Shown here piece after piece: positions 10,133 to 20,358 of a stretch of 64,000 bases of DNA. The notes under the pieces were generated by a model. The model was not told the origin of the DNA and did no database searches. It saw only the letters and a program-made list of their open reading frames with translations. The stretch's first letter is position 1, and every line of letters starts with the position of its first letter. The translations under genes were made by a program, and so were the position numbers. Origin of the DNA: an uncultured Pelagibacteraceae bacterium (GTDB taxonomy: Bacteria; Pseudomonadota; Alphaproteobacteria; Pelagibacterales; Pelagibacteraceae); assembly GCA_902569245.1 (NCBI GenBank), contig CACFTO010000002.1, positions 62,001 to 126,000 on the forward strand, given 5' to 3'.

Positions 10133-11730
10133 TGTCAGACAAAATATACATTTTTGATACTACATTGAGAGATGGTGCCCAAACTCAAGGTGTAGATTTT
10201 TCTTTAGACGATAAAGAGAAAATTTCTGAAGCATTGGATAATCTAGGGGTTGATTATATTGAAGGGGGATGGCCTGGAGCAAATCCAACCGATACAGAAT
10301 TTTTTAATAAAAAACACTCTTTTAGTAATTCAATATTAACTGCTTTTGGAATGACAAAGAAATCTGATCATAGTGCAGAGAATGATCCAATGATATCGTC
10401 TTTGATTAATTCTAAGGCAAATTCAATTTGCTTGTTCGGAAAATCCTGGGATTTTCATGTAGATGTTGCTCTTGGAATATCAAAAGATCAAAATTTAAAA
10501 AACATAAATGAAAGCGCTAAACACATCATAAAGTCTGGAAAAGAGTTCATATTTGATGCCGAACACTTTTTTGATGGATATAAGTCAAACAAAGAATATG
10601 CTTTAAGTTGTATTAAATCTGCATATGATGAGGGAGCACGTTGGATTGTTTTGTGTGATACTAATGGAGGAACTTTACCACACGAAATTTCAGAAATTGT
10701 TACCGAAGTTATCAAGCACGTTCCTGGAAAAAACTTAGGGATACATGCGCATAATGACACAGAAAATGCAGTTGCTAATTCTTTAATAGCTATTCAAGCT
10801 GGCGTAAGACAAGTACAAGGAACAATAAATGGACTTGGAGAAAGATGCGGAAATGCTAATTTGATGTCTGTAATCCCCTCATTATATTTAAAAAATGAGT
10901 TTTCAAAAAAATTTGAAATAAACATTAAAGATGAGAATATAAAACATTTAACTCAATGTTCTCGACTTCTAGATGAGATTTTAAATAGAAAACCAAATAA
11001 GCACTTACCATATGTTGGAGCTGCAGCATTTTCTCATAAAGGAGGCATGCATGTATCAGCAGTACAAAAAGATCCTAAAACATATGAACATATAGATCCA
11101 AAAAAAGTTGGAAATGAGAGAAATATAATAGTTTCTGATCAAGCTGGACAATCAAATATTTTATCAAGACTAGGAACTATTGGAATTGATATTAAAAAAA
11201 ATGACCCAAAAATTAAGAAGCTTCTAGAGGAAGTTAAAGGTAGAGAGTTTATTGGCTATAGTTATGACGGTGCAGATGCCTCGTTTGAATTGTTAGCTAG
11301 AAGAATAGTAGGCGAAATTCCAAGATATTTAAAAATAAAAGCTTACGATGTATCCGTTAAAAAAAATTCATCTGGAGCAATTGTTTCATCAGCAAAAGCA
11401 GAGCTAGAAGTAGATGGCGAAACAATTGTGTGTGAGGGAGAAGGGAATGGTCCAGTGAATGCTTTAGATAATGCAATCAGAAATAATATACAAAAGATTT
11501 CTAAATATTCTGATTATCTTAAAGATTTAAGATTAGTCGATTATAAAGTAAGAATATTAAATACAGGAACTGAGGCCGTAACTAGAGTTTCAATTGAAAG
11601 TACAGATTCCCAAGGGAAGAACTGGTTCACAATAGGAGTGTCACCAAATATTATTGATGCTTCTTTTAAAGCATTAATAGATAGTCTTGATTATAAATTA
11701 TTTAAAGATAATGCACCAGCAAGTGCTTGA
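10132..11730 (+). CDS. cimA: (R)-citramalate synthase
   Basis: The 532-residue enzyme condenses acetyl-CoA with pyruvate to citramalate, giving a threonine-independent route to isoleucine. The N-terminal HMGL-like TIM barrel starts YIFDTTLRDGAQTQG and carries HAHNDTENAVANS, which includes metal-binding His residues. The C-terminal third is the LeuA allosteric-type domain. Isopropylmalate synthase is the main alternative, but the GAQTQGVDFS variant and the ENDPMISSL region fit the CimA (AksA-like) branch better. It overlaps cysS by one base. Confidence 0.88.
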   Translation: MSDKIYIFDTTLRDGAQTQGVDFSLDDKEKISEALDNLGVDYIEGGWPGANPTDTEFFNKKHSFSNSILTAFGMTKKSDHSAENDPMISSLINSKANSICLFGKSWDFHVDVALGISKDQNLKNINESAKHIIKSGKEFIFDAEHFFDGYKSNKEYALSCIKSAYDEGARWIVLCDTNGGTLPHEISEIVTEVIKHVPGKNLGIHAHNDTENAVANSLIAIQAGVRQVQGTINGLGERCGNANLMSVIPSLYLKNEFSKKFEINIKDENIKHLTQCSRLLDEILNRKPNKHLPYVGAAAFSHKGGMHVSAVQKDPKTYEHIDPKKVGNERNIIVSDQAGQSNILSRLGTIGIDIKKNDPKIKKLLEEVKGREFIGYSYDGADASFELLARRIVGEIPRYLKIKAYDVSVKKNSSGAIVSSAKAELEVDGETIVCEGEGNGPVNALDNAIRNNIQKISKYSDYLKDLRLVDYKVRILNTGTEAVTRVSIESTDSQGKNWFTIGVSPNIIDASFKALIDSLDYKLFKDNAPASA

Positions 11731-12446
11731 TGAATTATAATAATATTTCATTTATTCTTCACAAACCTCAGCTATCTGAAAATATTGGATTGTGTGCAAG
11801 AGCTATGAAAAATTTTGGTTTTAAGAATTTATCAATAATAGATCCAAAACCAATATTTCCAAATGATAAAATTATAGCTACATCTGTTGGAGCTAAAGAT
11901 ATAATAAAAAATACTAAAGTCTTTTCAAACTTAGAGACATCATTAAAAAAAACTGATATTCTAATTGCAACCTCAGCAAGGTTCAGAAATAAAAATATCA
12001 AGCATATTTCATTAAATGAGTTAAAAAAAATAAACTTTACAAAAAAAGTAAGTTTTTTGTTTGGTTCGGAAGCCTCTGGATTAACTAATGATGAGGTTAG
12101 TTATTCTGATTATACTTTACAAATTCCAAGTAGTAGTAAATTTAGATCATTAAACTTGTCCCATAGTTTAGTGATAGTAGCCCAAACAGTTTCAAGCTTA
12201 ATTACAACAAATAAAGTTGATTTTCAAAAGTCAAAAAAAATACAAACAGCTACAAAGAAAGAAATATCGAATATGTTAAACTTTTGTCTATCAACCCTTG
12301 AAAATCAAAATTTTTTTAAACAAAAGGCTAAAAAACCTATTATGATAGAAAATTTACGAAGTATTTTTTATAAAATGGAACTTTCTAAAAAAGAAATACG
12401 CATTTTATCAAGCGTATTTGCCGGTCTTACCAAAAACCGTGATTGA
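11730..12446 (+). CDS. trmJ: TrmJ-type tRNA (Cm32/Um32) 2'-O-methyltransferase
   Basis: This is a 238-residue SPOUT methyltransferase. The N-terminal LSENIGLCARAMKNFG and the knot motifs FLFGSEASGLTNDE and SLNLSHSLVIVAQ match TrmJ/TrmH. The C-terminal helical extension is typical of TrmJ, which methylates ribose 32 in tRNA anticodon loops. The ATG at 11730 overlaps the cimA stop (TGATG). A TTG three bases upstream is a less likely start. The stop codon overlaps the -35 element of the rpsD promoter. Confidence 0.8.
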   Translation: MNYNNISFILHKPQLSENIGLCARAMKNFGFKNLSIIDPKPIFPNDKIIATSVGAKDIIKNTKVFSNLETSLKKTDILIATSARFRNKNIKHISLNELKKINFTKKVSFLFGSEASGLTNDEVSYSDYTLQIPSSSKFRSLNLSHSLVIVAQTVSSLITTNKVDFQKSKKIQTATKKEISNMLNFCLSTLENQNFFKQKAKKPIMIENLRSIFYKMELSKKEIRILSSVFAGLTKNRD

Positions 12447-12470
12447 CAAAAATATTATGATGTCTATAAA
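12443..12470 (+). promoter_or_regulatory. Predicted sigma70-type promoter for rpsD
   Basis: A perfect -35 box TTGACA (12443-12448) and a near-consensus -10 box TATAAA (12465-12470) are 16 bases apart. They lie 16 bases upstream of the rpsD ATG, so the leader would be very short. Confidence 0.7.
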
Positions 12471-12485
12471 CCCCATAATCACAAT

Positions 12486-13103
12486 ATGACAAAACGTTTA
12501 AACTCAAAACATAAAGTAGATAGAAGACTTAAAGTCAATTTATGGGGTAGACCTAAAAGTCCTTTCAACACAAGAGCATATCCTCCAGGTCAACATGGAC
12601 AAACAAAATCGTCTAAACCGTCAGATTATGGTATTCAACTCCAAGCTAAACAAAAACTTAAATGTTACTATGGTAACATGAATGAACGACAATTTCGTAA
12701 TATGTATAAGAGAGCTATTATGAAAAAAGGTGACACCGCAGAGAATTTAATTGGTTTACTTGAGAGAAGATTAGATGCAGTGATTTATAGATCAAAATTA
12801 TCAAATACAATTTTTTCATCTAGGCAATTAATTAATCACGGGCATGTAAGAGTTAATGGAAAAAAAGTTAATATTTCAAGCTACCAAGTTAAAGAAGAAG
12901 ATAGTATTGAAATAAGAGACAAATCAAAGCAGCTTGCTTTAATTGATATCGCTTTAGCTAACAAAGAAAGAGACGTCCCAGAATACTTACAATTAGATGA
13001 GAAAAACAAAAAAGTGAAATTTGTAAGGATTCCTAAATTTGAAGAAGTTCCTTATCCTGTTGTAATGGAACCTAACTTGGTAATCGAGTATTATTCTAGA
13101 TAA
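12486..13103 (+). CDS. rpsD: 30S ribosomal protein S4
   Basis: The 205-residue protein is a primary 16S rRNA binder that nucleates small-subunit assembly. It contains [18 protein letters not shown] near residue 22 and an S4 RNA-binding domain at about 95-155 ([29 protein letters not shown]). It stands alone, away from the alpha operon, with its own strong promoter. It converges with grxD across a 24-base gap that has no obvious terminator. Confidence 0.97.
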   Translation: MTKRLNSKHKVDRRLKVNLWGRPKSPFNTRAYPPGQHGQTKSSKPSDYGIQLQAKQKLKCYYGNMNERQFRNMYKRAIMKKGDTAENLIGLLERRLDAVIYRSKLSNTIFSSRQLINHGHVRVNGKKVNISSYQVKEEDSIEIRDKSKQLALIDIALANKERDVPEYLQLDEKNKKVKFVRIPKFEEVPYPVVMEPNLVIEYYSR

Positions 13104-13127
13104 TTAATTTACAATCTTGAAAATAAT

Positions 13128-13466
13128 TTAGCTTTTCTTTTTAAATTCTATTCCGTTATCTTCTAGAAGTTTTACTAATTCTCCACTTTCATACATTTCT
13201 TTAACAATATCACATCCACCAATGAATTCATTTTTGACATATAGCTGTGGGATTGTAGGCCAGTCACTAAAAACTTTAATTCCTTCTCTAAGATTTTGAT
13301 CAGCTAAAACATTTATACCTTTAAAATTCACCTCAAGCACTTTAAGAATATTTGTAACAGCCATAGAAAATCCACACTGAGGAGCGTCTGGCGTACCTTT
13401 CATAAATAAACACACTTCGTTACTTTTAATTTCATTATTAATTAATTCATTAGTTTGATCATCCAT
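13128..13466 (-). CDS. grxD: Monothiol glutaredoxin, Grx4 family
   Basis: The 112-residue protein has the monothiol active site CGFS (near residue 31, in TPDAPQCGFSMAV), the cis-Pro WPTIPQLYVKNEFIGG segment, and GGCDIV for glutathione contact. Proteins of this type carry or deliver [2Fe-2S] clusters, usually with a BolA partner. The bolA gene ends one base upstream on the same strand, which supports that pairing here. Confidence 0.93.
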   Translation of the reverse strand: MDDQTNELINNEIKSNEVCLFMKGTPDAPQCGFSMAVTNILKVLEVNFKGINVLADQNLREGIKVFSDWPTIPQLYVKNEFIGGCDIVKEMYESGELVKLLEDNGIEFKKKS

Positions 13467-13697
13467 TTAGTTCTCCTTAGTTTTAACTGCTAGTGCATGC
13501 AATTCGTTGCCCATTTTTCCTTTGAGTGAATTATATACCATTTTGTGTTGTTGAATTTTACTCTTTCCTGCAAATTGCGACGAAATTACTGTGGCAGAGT
13601 AATGATTACCATCTCCTGCAAGATCTTGAATTTCTATCTTAGCATCAGGTAATGCTTCTTTTATTAAGCTTTCAATTTCTTTTAAATCCATTGCCAT
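13467..13697 (-). CDS. bolA: BolA family protein
   Basis: The preferred start gives 76 residues beginning [12 protein letters not shown]; its ATG overlaps the purL stop (TAATG on the minus strand). A start 27 bases further upstream would run into purL and is less likely. The BolA core is visible in AGDGNHYSATVISSQFAGKS, and HKMVYNSLKGKM carries the conserved helix. BolA proteins pair with monothiol glutaredoxins in iron-sulfur handling, and grxD follows directly. Confidence 0.9.
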   Translation of the reverse strand: MAMDLKEIESLIKEALPDAKIEIQDLAGDGNHYSATVISSQFAGKSKIQQHKMVYNSLKGKMGNELHALAVKTKEN

Positions 13698-15892
13698 TAG
13701 TTGACCATATATTCCTTTAACCATTTTTTATAGCCTTCTTTGATATCTTCAATAAATATTTTTAGATCATTTTCTAATGTAATTTTATTCCCTTCCACTA
13801 AACCCAATTTATCAAAATGAATGGAGTCCTTTTTTAGCATATTTTCAACATTTTCTAAATTTTTTGGTTTAATTTCAATTATATATCTTCCTTGATCTTC
13901 ACCAAAAAAATACTCAAATTTATTTACTAAGCCTTGCAAAGGAAATAATTTTACACCCTTACCACTCTTGATACCCATTTTAGATATAGCAGTTAAAATT
14001 CCTCCCAAAGACACGTCATGACAGGTTTCTATTAAATTTTTATTTTTCAAATTCAAAACACTCATTCCATTTTGTTTTTCGTTGAATAAGTTAATTTCTG
14101 GTGGAGGACCATTGAATTCAGATAATATATTTCTTGCAAATATTGACTGATCTAAATGTCCTTCAGTTTTACCTATTACAAAAAGATAGTTACCTTCATT
14201 CTTTAATTCCATTGTCATCATCTTTTTGTAATCAGTTAATAATCCCACACCTCCAATTGAAGGAGTAGGTTTAATACCTTTATCTTTTGTTTCATTATAA
14301 AAAGAGACATTTCCTGAAACTACTGGATAATTTAAATATTTAGATGCTTCTGTAATCCCTTCAACACACTCAACAAATTCACCCATATTTTTCTCTTTTT
14401 CGGGATTACCAAAATTCAGGCAATTTGTAATTGCTATTGGTTTTGCACCCACAGAAATCATGTTTCTCCAACTTTCACAAACTACTTGTTTACCCCCAGT
14501 TAATGGATGTGCATGACAATAAGTTGCCGAAGAATCTACAGATGCAGCGACAGCTTTATTTGTGCCATGAACTCTAACAACACCAGCATTCCCACCAGGT
14601 TTTTGTATAGTATCACCCATAACTGTGTGATCATACTGGTCCCAGATCCATTCTTTATCTGCAATATTTGGATCCATTAAAATTTTATTTAAGCACTCAC
14701 TTAGTTTTAAAGATTTAAATTGATTCTTTGAAAAATTATTTTGTTTTGGAAGTTTTGTTTTTATCCATTTTCGATCATAAATAGGTGCATTCTCTGCTAA
14801 AAAATCAATTGGAATTTCAGCAACTTTTTCATTATTGAAAAACAATTCAATATTTTTACTATTTGTTGTCTTTCCAATTACGGCAAAGTCTAAGTTCCAC
14901 TTATCAAATATTTTTTTTGCTTCATTTTCTTTTCCTTCTTCTAAAACAATAAGCATTCTTTCTTGGCTTTCTGAGAGCATTATTTCATAAGGTGTCATAT
15001 TTTCCTCTCTACAAGGTACTTTTGTTAAATCTATTTCAATACCCAAATTACCTTTCGATGCCATTTCAATACTAGATGACGTTAGACCTGCAGCACCCAT
15101 ATCCTGAATAGAAATTATGGATTTCCCAGCCATAAGTTCAAGGCAGGCTTCGAGTAGAAGTTTTTCCGTGAAGGGGTCGCCAACTTGAACAGTTGGTTTT
15201 TTTTCCTCAATTTTATCATCAAAAATTGCTGATGCCATACTTGCACCGTGTATCCCATCCCTTCCAGTTTTGGAGCCAACATAAATTACTGGTTTGTTAA
15301 TTCCGGCAGCTTTTGAATAAAATATTTTATTTTTATTAACTAAACCCAATGTCATTGCATTGACTAAAATATTACCATTATACGACTCATCAAAACATGT
15401 TTGGCCAGCTATTGTTGGTACACCAATACAATTTCCATATCCACCTATACCTTTCACAACACCTCTTAACAGATTTCTTGTTTTTTCATGGTCTGGAGAG
15501 CCAAAATGAATAGAATTTAAATTAGCAATAGGTCTGGCACCCATTGTAAATACATCTCTCATAATCCCACCAACACCTGTTGCTGCTCCTTGATAGGGCT
15601 CAATAAATGAAGGATGGTTGTGGCTTTCTATTTTAAATACAATTGCATCATCATCTTCAATATCAACAACTCCAGCATTTTCTCCTGGACCCTGAATAAC
15701 CTTTTCACCTTTAGTGTGCAATTTTTTAAGATGTTTTCTGGACGATTTATAAGAACAATGTTCATTCCACATTGCTGAAAAAACACCTAATTCAGTTATA
15801 TTTGGTGTTCTTTTTAAAAGATCACAAATTTTCTTGTATTCATCACTTTTTAGCCCATGCTCAATTGCTAGTTTTTCACTTACTTCAACCAT
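13697..15892 (-). CDS. purL: Phosphoribosylformylglycinamidine synthase, large subunit
   Basis: The 731-residue protein is the small (Bacillus-type) PurL. It converts FGAR to FGAM with ATP and ammonia from PurQ. N-terminal [20 protein letters not shown] and the ATP-binding [20 protein letters not shown] near residue 90 are diagnostic. The duplicated PurM-like halves each carry a GGD/GGN loop. Because this form lacks the glutaminase and PurS parts, it needs PurS and PurQ, which lie just upstream in the same operon. Confidence 0.97.
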   Translation of the reverse strand: MVEVSEKLAIEHGLKSDEYKKICDLLKRTPNITELGVFSAMWNEHCSYKSSRKHLKKLHTKGEKVIQGPGENAGVVDIEDDDAIVFKIESHNHPSFIEPYQGAATGVGGIMRDVFTMGARPIANLNSIHFGSPDHEKTRNLLRGVVKGIGGYGNCIGVPTIAGQTCFDESYNGNILVNAMTLGLVNKNKIFYSKAAGINKPVIYVGSKTGRDGIHGASMASAIFDDKIEEKKPTVQVGDPFTEKLLLEACLELMAGKSIISIQDMGAAGLTSSSIEMASKGNLGIEIDLTKVPCREENMTPYEIMLSESQERMLIVLEEGKENEAKKIFDKWNLDFAVIGKTTNSKNIELFFNNEKVAEIPIDFLAENAPIYDRKWIKTKLPKQNNFSKNQFKSLKLSECLNKILMDPNIADKEWIWDQYDHTVMGDTIQKPGGNAGVVRVHGTNKAVAASVDSSATYCHAHPLTGGKQVVCESWRNMISVGAKPIAITNCLNFGNPEKEKNMGEFVECVEGITEASKYLNYPVVSGNVSFYNETKDKGIKPTPSIGGVGLLTDYKKMMTMELKNEGNYLFVIGKTEGHLDQSIFARNILSEFNGPPPEINLFNEKQNGMSVLNLKNKNLIETCHDVSLGGILTAISKMGIKSGKGVKLFPLQGLVNKFEYFFGEDQGRYIIEIKPKNLENVENMLKKDSIHFDKLGLVEGNKITLENDLKIFIEDIKEGYKKWLKEYMVN

Positions 15893-16572
15893 TATAAACT
15901 TTCAATTAAATTTTCAAAAAATAGTGATCCGTCTTCACCTGAAAGAAACGGATCAATCATTCTTTCAGGATGAGGCATCATTCCCAAAATATTTTTATCT
16001 TTATTAAATATACCAGCTATATTTTTTAAGGCACCATTTGGATTATTTTTTTCATCATCATTTCCTGCTTGGTCGCAATATGTAACAGCAATTTGACCAT
16101 TATCTTCAATCGATTTTAATTCGTCGCTTGAACAAAAGTAATTTCCTTCGTTGTGAGCAATATGAAGTTCTAAAACCTCTTTTTTAATTTTTTTAAAATA
16201 TTTGTTTTCCTTATTTTTAATTTTTACGAAAACATTTTTGCAAATAAAGTTTAGGTATTTATTTTGTTGAAGTATTCCAGGTAATAGACCCGTCTCTGTT
16301 AATATTTGAAATCCGTTACAAATTCCAAGAACTAATCCCCCTGAATTTGCAAATTTGATTACAGATTTAATAATCTTTGATTTTCCAGCAATACTTCCAC
16401 ATCTAAGGTAATCACCATAAGAAAAACCTCCAGGCAGTATGATTAAATCACTTTTTGGGATTTCTGCATCATTATGCCAAACCATTTGATTTTCAAACCC
16501 AAATTTCTTCAAAGCCACATCCATATCTCTATCACAATTTGAACCAGGGAATATAATTACTGATGATTTCAT
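15892..16572 (-). CDS. purQ: Phosphoribosylformylglycinamidine synthase, glutaminase subunit
   Basis: The 226-residue class I glutamine amidotransferase has the nucleophile Cys in [11 protein letters not shown] near residue 87 and the catalytic His/Glu pair in MMPHPERM near residue 199. It starts [15 protein letters not shown], typical of PurQ. It feeds ammonia to PurL in a complex with PurS. The last base of its stop overlaps the purL start region, and purS ends 7 bases upstream. Confidence 0.97.
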   Translation of the reverse strand: MKSSVIIFPGSNCDRDMDVALKKFGFENQMVWHNDAEIPKSDLIILPGGFSYGDYLRCGSIAGKSKIIKSVIKFANSGGLVLGICNGFQILTETGLLPGILQQNKYLNFICKNVFVKIKNKENKYFKKIKKEVLELHIAHNEGNYFCSSDELKSIEDNGQIAVTYCDQAGNDDEKNNPNGALKNIAGIFNKDKNILGMMPHPERMIDPFLSGEDGSLFFENLIESL

Positions 16573-16579
16573 CTAATAG

Positions 16580-16813
16580 TTACAAGATTTTATAATCCTC
16601 AATAACTAGGTTTGCTAAAAGCTTTTTGCACATGTCTTCTACTTGTGATTTAGCTTTCTGTTCATCATTTTCGTTTATCTCAATATCAAAATACTTTCCC
16701 TGTCTCACCTCAGAAACATTATCAAAAGTCATTCCATTTAAGGTTTGCTGTATTGCTTTACCTTGTGGATCTAGTACTCCATTTTTTAAGGTGACTATTA
16801 CTTTTATTTTCAT
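16580..16813 (-). CDS. purS: Phosphoribosylformylglycinamidine synthase subunit PurS
   Basis: The 77-residue protein has the PurS pattern: MKIKVIVTLKNGVLDPQGKA at the start, then VSEVRQGKYFDIEI. PurS dimers bridge PurL and PurQ in the FGAM synthase complex. It overlaps the end of purC by 4 bases (ATGA type) and lies directly before purQ, matching the common purC-purS-purQ-purL order. Confidence 0.95.
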   Translation of the reverse strand: MKIKVIVTLKNGVLDPQGKAIQQTLNGMTFDNVSEVRQGKYFDIEINENDEQKAKSQVEDMCKKLLANLVIEDYKIL

Positions 16814-17595
16814 TTTTTCTTAATTTTTACAGCTTTTGGTTTAGGATAAGAAAGTGGTCTTATATTTGATTGTTCATGTAATATATTTAATCTAACAGCT
16901 ACTTCTTGATAAGCTTCAATTAGATTTCCTAGATTATTTCTAAATCTATCTTTATCTAATTTTTTATCTGTTCTCATATCCCAAAGTCTGCACGTATCAG
17001 GACTTATCTCATCAGCTAACAAAACTTCTCTTTTACTCTCAGTTAAAGATCTTCCAAATTCAACTTTGAAATCAACTAATTTTATACCGACACCTCTAAA
17101 CATGCCTTGAAGAAAATCATTTATTCTTCTTACTTCTTCATAAATAAAATCTAACTCAAAAACATCCATCCATTTAAAAGCTAAAATATGTTCTCTGCTT
17201 ACTAAAGGGTCTCCTAATTCGTCATTCTTTAAACAATACTCTACTAACGGGTAATCAAGCACAGTTCCATCTTCTATTCCCAATCTCTTCGTTAAAGATC
17301 CTGTTGCTATATTTCTCACGATAAACTCAATTGGAATAATTTCTACTAACTTAACAAGTTGTTCTCTCATGTTAAGTCTTTTTACCAAATGATTTTTTAT
17401 GCCAACATTACTTAATTGAGTAAGAATATGTTCTGAAATTCTATTGTTTAAAATTCCTTTCCCTTCAATTGTATCTTTTTTTTGATTATTAAAAGCAGTA
17501 GCATCATCTTTGAAGTGTTGAATTACTAAATTCTTATCACTGGTAGCGTAAATTATTTTTGCTTTACCTTCGTATAATTTTTTTCCTTTTTTCAT
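16810..17595 (-). CDS. purC: Phosphoribosylaminoimidazole-succinocarboxamide synthase
   Basis: The 261-residue SAICAR synthetase ligates aspartate to CAIR. Landmarks are KLYEGKAKIIYAT near residue 6, FNNQKKDTIEGKG, EFIVRNIATGSL near 93, and DFKVEFGR with LADEISPDTCRLWD in the C-terminal half. It shares its first base with the last base of purB (17595) and overlaps purS by 4 bases, so translation of the purine genes is probably coupled. Confidence 0.96.
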   Translation of the reverse strand: MKKGKKLYEGKAKIIYATSDKNLVIQHFKDDATAFNNQKKDTIEGKGILNNRISEHILTQLSNVGIKNHLVKRLNMREQLVKLVEIIPIEFIVRNIATGSLTKRLGIEDGTVLDYPLVEYCLKNDELGDPLVSREHILAFKWMDVFELDFIYEEVRRINDFLQGMFRGVGIKLVDFKVEFGRSLTESKREVLLADEISPDTCRLWDMRTDKKLDKDRFRNNLGNLIEAYQEVAVRLNILHEQSNIRPLSYPKPKAVKIKKK

Positions 17596-18887
17596 TATTT
17601 AAAAACCCTATTAAAAATTAAATTAACATTCTTAAAATGTGAGGAGTAATCGAATATTTCTCTCATTTTTTTGCTTGATATTCTAGATGTAATGTTTTTG
17701 TCATTCATCGCAACATCTAAAAGATTTAGGTTATCTGCTATGCATTTCTTGGCGTGTACCTGGACCAATTTATAGGAGTTTTCTCTAGTTAAACCTGATT
17801 TAGTTAATTCTAGCATCAATTCTTGTGAGAAAATGGTGCCGTTTGTGATATTAAGGTTATCAAGCATTTTTTTTGGATAAACTATCATTTTATCTAAAAC
17901 GTTAGCTAATCGAACTAAAGCAAAATCTAATGTTATATTTGCATCTGGCCCAATGTTTCTTTCTACACTAGAGTGTGAAATATCTCTTTCATGCCAAAGC
18001 GCTATATTCTCTAGTGCAGGAATAGTATAGCTTCTAACCATTCTAGCTAGTCCGGTTAAGTTTTCACTTAATATTGGGTTCTTTTTATGTGGCATTGCAC
18101 TTGAACCTTTTTGTTTTTTTGAAAAAAATTCCTGCAATTCATAAACTTCAGTTCTTTGCAAATGTCTAATTTCAGTAGAAACTCTCTCAATTGATCCTGC
18201 AATAATTCCTAAAACTGAAAAATAGTATGCATGTCTATCTCTTGGAATAACTTGTGTAGATACTGGCTCAGCTTTTAATCCTAGTTTTTTAGCAACATGT
18301 TTTTCTACATTAGGATTAATGTTTGCAAATGTGCCAACAGCACCAGAAATTGCACACGTTGATATTTCATCTATAGCACTAATTAATCTTTTTCTATTTC
18401 TTTTAAATTCTTCATAATAAGAAGCTAATTTAAGTCCAAATGTAATTGGTTCTGCATGAATGCCATGGCTTCTACCCATACAGGGTGTAAATTTATATTT
18501 TTTGGCTTTTGATTTTAAAACCTTTAATATTTGATCAATATCCTTTACTAAAATCTTGCCAGACTGGACTAATTGAATATTAAAACTTGTATCTACTACA
18601 TCTGATGAGGTCATTCCTTGATGTAAATATCTAGCTTTAATTCCTACTTTTTCGGTAACAGAGGTTAAGAAAGCTATAACATCGTGTTTTACTTTAGCTT
18701 CAATACTATGAATCCTTTTAACATTAATTTTAGCTTTTTTTCTAACTGCACTTGCAACACCTTTTGGAATAGTTCCTAATTTCTCCATCCCTTCAGCTGC
18801 TGCAATTTCCACATCTAACCAGATTTTATATTTATTATGTTCGGACCATATATCCGTAAGTTCTTTTCTAGAGTAGCGTGTTATCAT
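17595..18887 (-). CDS. purB: Adenylosuccinate lyase
   Basis: The 430-residue fumarase/aspartase-superfamily enzyme cleaves SAICAR to AICAR and adenylosuccinate to AMP. The signature GSSAMPHKKNPI (near residue 262) carries the flexible catalytic loop. MTSSDVVDT near 87 and GRSHGIHAEPI near 138 supply catalytic His and substrate contacts. It overlaps map upstream and purC downstream by single bases, placing it at the head of the purine run. Confidence 0.97.
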   Translation of the reverse strand: MITRYSRKELTDIWSEHNKYKIWLDVEIAAAEGMEKLGTIPKGVASAVRKKAKINVKRIHSIEAKVKHDVIAFLTSVTEKVGIKARYLHQGMTSSDVVDTSFNIQLVQSGKILVKDIDQILKVLKSKAKKYKFTPCMGRSHGIHAEPITFGLKLASYYEEFKRNRKRLISAIDEISTCAISGAVGTFANINPNVEKHVAKKLGLKAEPVSTQVIPRDRHAYYFSVLGIIAGSIERVSTEIRHLQRTEVYELQEFFSKKQKGSSAMPHKKNPILSENLTGLARMVRSYTIPALENIALWHERDISHSSVERNIGPDANITLDFALVRLANVLDKMIVYPKKMLDNLNITNGTIFSQELMLELTKSGLTRENSYKLVQVHAKKCIADNLNLLDVAMNDKNITSRISSKKMREIFDYSSHFKNVNLIFNRVFK

Positions 18888-19657
18888 TAATTATATGGAG
18901 GCCTCTTATAACCTTTAACAGATTCTGTGAAAATTTCATAAGAGTCTTCTGTAATTCCTATTGTATGCTCAAATTGTGCAGATAAAGACTTATCCTTTGT
19001 TACTGCTGTCCACCCATCATTAAGGACTTTTACATCTAATTTGCCTACATTTATCATAGGCTCTATTGTAAAGGTCATGCCTGGAGTTAGTTCGTGACCA
19101 GTGTTTTTCTTACCATAGTGAAGAATATTTGGTTGCTCATGAAAAGTATTGCTAATACCGTGACCACAAAAATCTCTTACTACCGAAAAACCTCTTTCTT
19201 CAACAAAGGATTGAATTTCATAGCCAATATCTCCTAATTTTATTCCTGGTTTTAGAATTTTAATTCCTTTCATCATCGAATCGTAAGTTGTCTCAATTAA
19301 GTTTTTAGCTTTTACCGGTATGTCTCCAATAGTAAACATTCGACTTGTATCACCGTAATATTCATTCACTATTGCTGTGACATCAATATTAACTGCATCA
19401 CCTTCATTTAAAATTCTGTCAGAAGGAATGCCATGACAAACAACGTGATTTAAAGATGTACACAAAGATTTTTTAAAACCTCTGTAATATAGTGGAGCAG
19501 AGTGTCCGCCATTGTCTCTTATAAATTCATATCCTAATTGATCTATTCTATCTGTAGTAATACCTTCCTTTACCTCATCTGTGAGCATGTCTAAAGTTCT
19601 AGATGCAAGTTTCCCAGCAATTCTCATTTTTTCAAATTTTTCTGAATAATTATTCAT
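18887..19657 (-). CDS. map: Methionine aminopeptidase, type I
   Basis: The 256-residue metalloprotease removes N-terminal Met from new proteins. The five metal ligands are visible: Asp in INIDVTAIVNEYYGD (two Asp), His in FCGHGISNTFHEQPN, Glu in FTIEPMIN and Glu in SAQFEHTIGI. No N-terminal zinc extension is present, so it is the basic type Ia form. It lies between sfsA (overlap 8 bases) and purB (overlap 1 base). Confidence 0.96.
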   Translation of the reverse strand: MNNYSEKFEKMRIAGKLASRTLDMLTDEVKEGITTDRIDQLGYEFIRDNGGHSAPLYYRGFKKSLCTSLNHVVCHGIPSDRILNEGDAVNIDVTAIVNEYYGDTSRMFTIGDIPVKAKNLIETTYDSMMKGIKILKPGIKLGDIGYEIQSFVEERGFSVVRDFCGHGISNTFHEQPNILHYGKKNTGHELTPGMTFTIEPMINVGKLDVKVLNDGWTAVTKDKSLSAQFEHTIGITEDSYEIFTESVKGYKRPPYN

Positions 19658-20336
19658 CTATAATTTTTATCTTTTTTTCAATTTTTATTTCTTTAGAATT
19701 TAAAATGCATCGGTAAGCAAGAAAGCTTACACCAGATTTTTTAGCATCTAAATATTCTTTATAATACTTAGTGTCTATATCTTTTGCTATTCTAAAATTA
19801 TTTATACCCTGGATTTGAGTTAAAAATAAGACATAAGGTTTATATCCTTTTTTAATTGATTCCTTTAACTTTTGAAGGTGTTTTGTGCCTCTTGAGGTAA
19901 CAGCATCTGGAAATTCTGCAATATCATCCTCTCTCATTAATGTTGTGTTCTTAACTTCCAGTATTTTTTTATCACACAAAAAATCAAATCTCGTATCATC
20001 AGAATATTTAAACTCTGCTCGAATATTTTTAATTGAACTAAATTCATTAATTAATTTATTTTCTAAAGCATGCTCTACAATTCTATTTGCTCTATGAGTA
20101 TTTACTCCAATTATTCTTTTTTTTACTTTTATCATCTCAAGGGTAAATTTTAATTTACGCTTTGGATCATTATGTTCACTAATCCAAGCCTCATTTCCTT
20201 GATCTAATAAACCCATCATAGAGCCCGTATTTGGACAATGTGCAACAACAGTTTTATTATTTACTTCTATATCTGTGAAAAATCTCTTATATCTCCGTTG
20301 GAATTTGCCTTTTAATAAAGTGTTGGTAAATTTCAT
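19650..20336 (-). CDS. sfsA: SfsA family protein (sugar fermentation stimulation homologue)
   Basis: The 228-residue protein matches SfsA: VVAHCPNTGSMMGLLDQGNE near residue 30, NTHRANRIVEHAL, and the nuclease-like core RFDFLC with LEVKNTTL followed by FPDAVTSRGTKHLQ. The fold looks like a PD-(D/E)XK nuclease, and the E. coli protein binds DNA non-specifically; its role is unsettled. It diverges from the CinA-like gene with only 22 bases between the starts. Confidence 0.9.
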   Translation of the reverse strand: MKFTNTLLKGKFQRRYKRFFTDIEVNNKTVVAHCPNTGSMMGLLDQGNEAWISEHNDPKRKLKFTLEMIKVKKRIIGVNTHRANRIVEHALENKLINEFSSIKNIRAEFKYSDDTRFDFLCDKKILEVKNTTLMREDDIAEFPDAVTSRGTKHLQKLKESIKKGYKPYVLFLTQIQGINNFRIAKDIDTKYYKEYLDAKKSGVSFLAYRCILNSKEIKIEKKIKIIDE

Positions 20337-20358
20337 AGAATTTTATTTATATTTAGAA

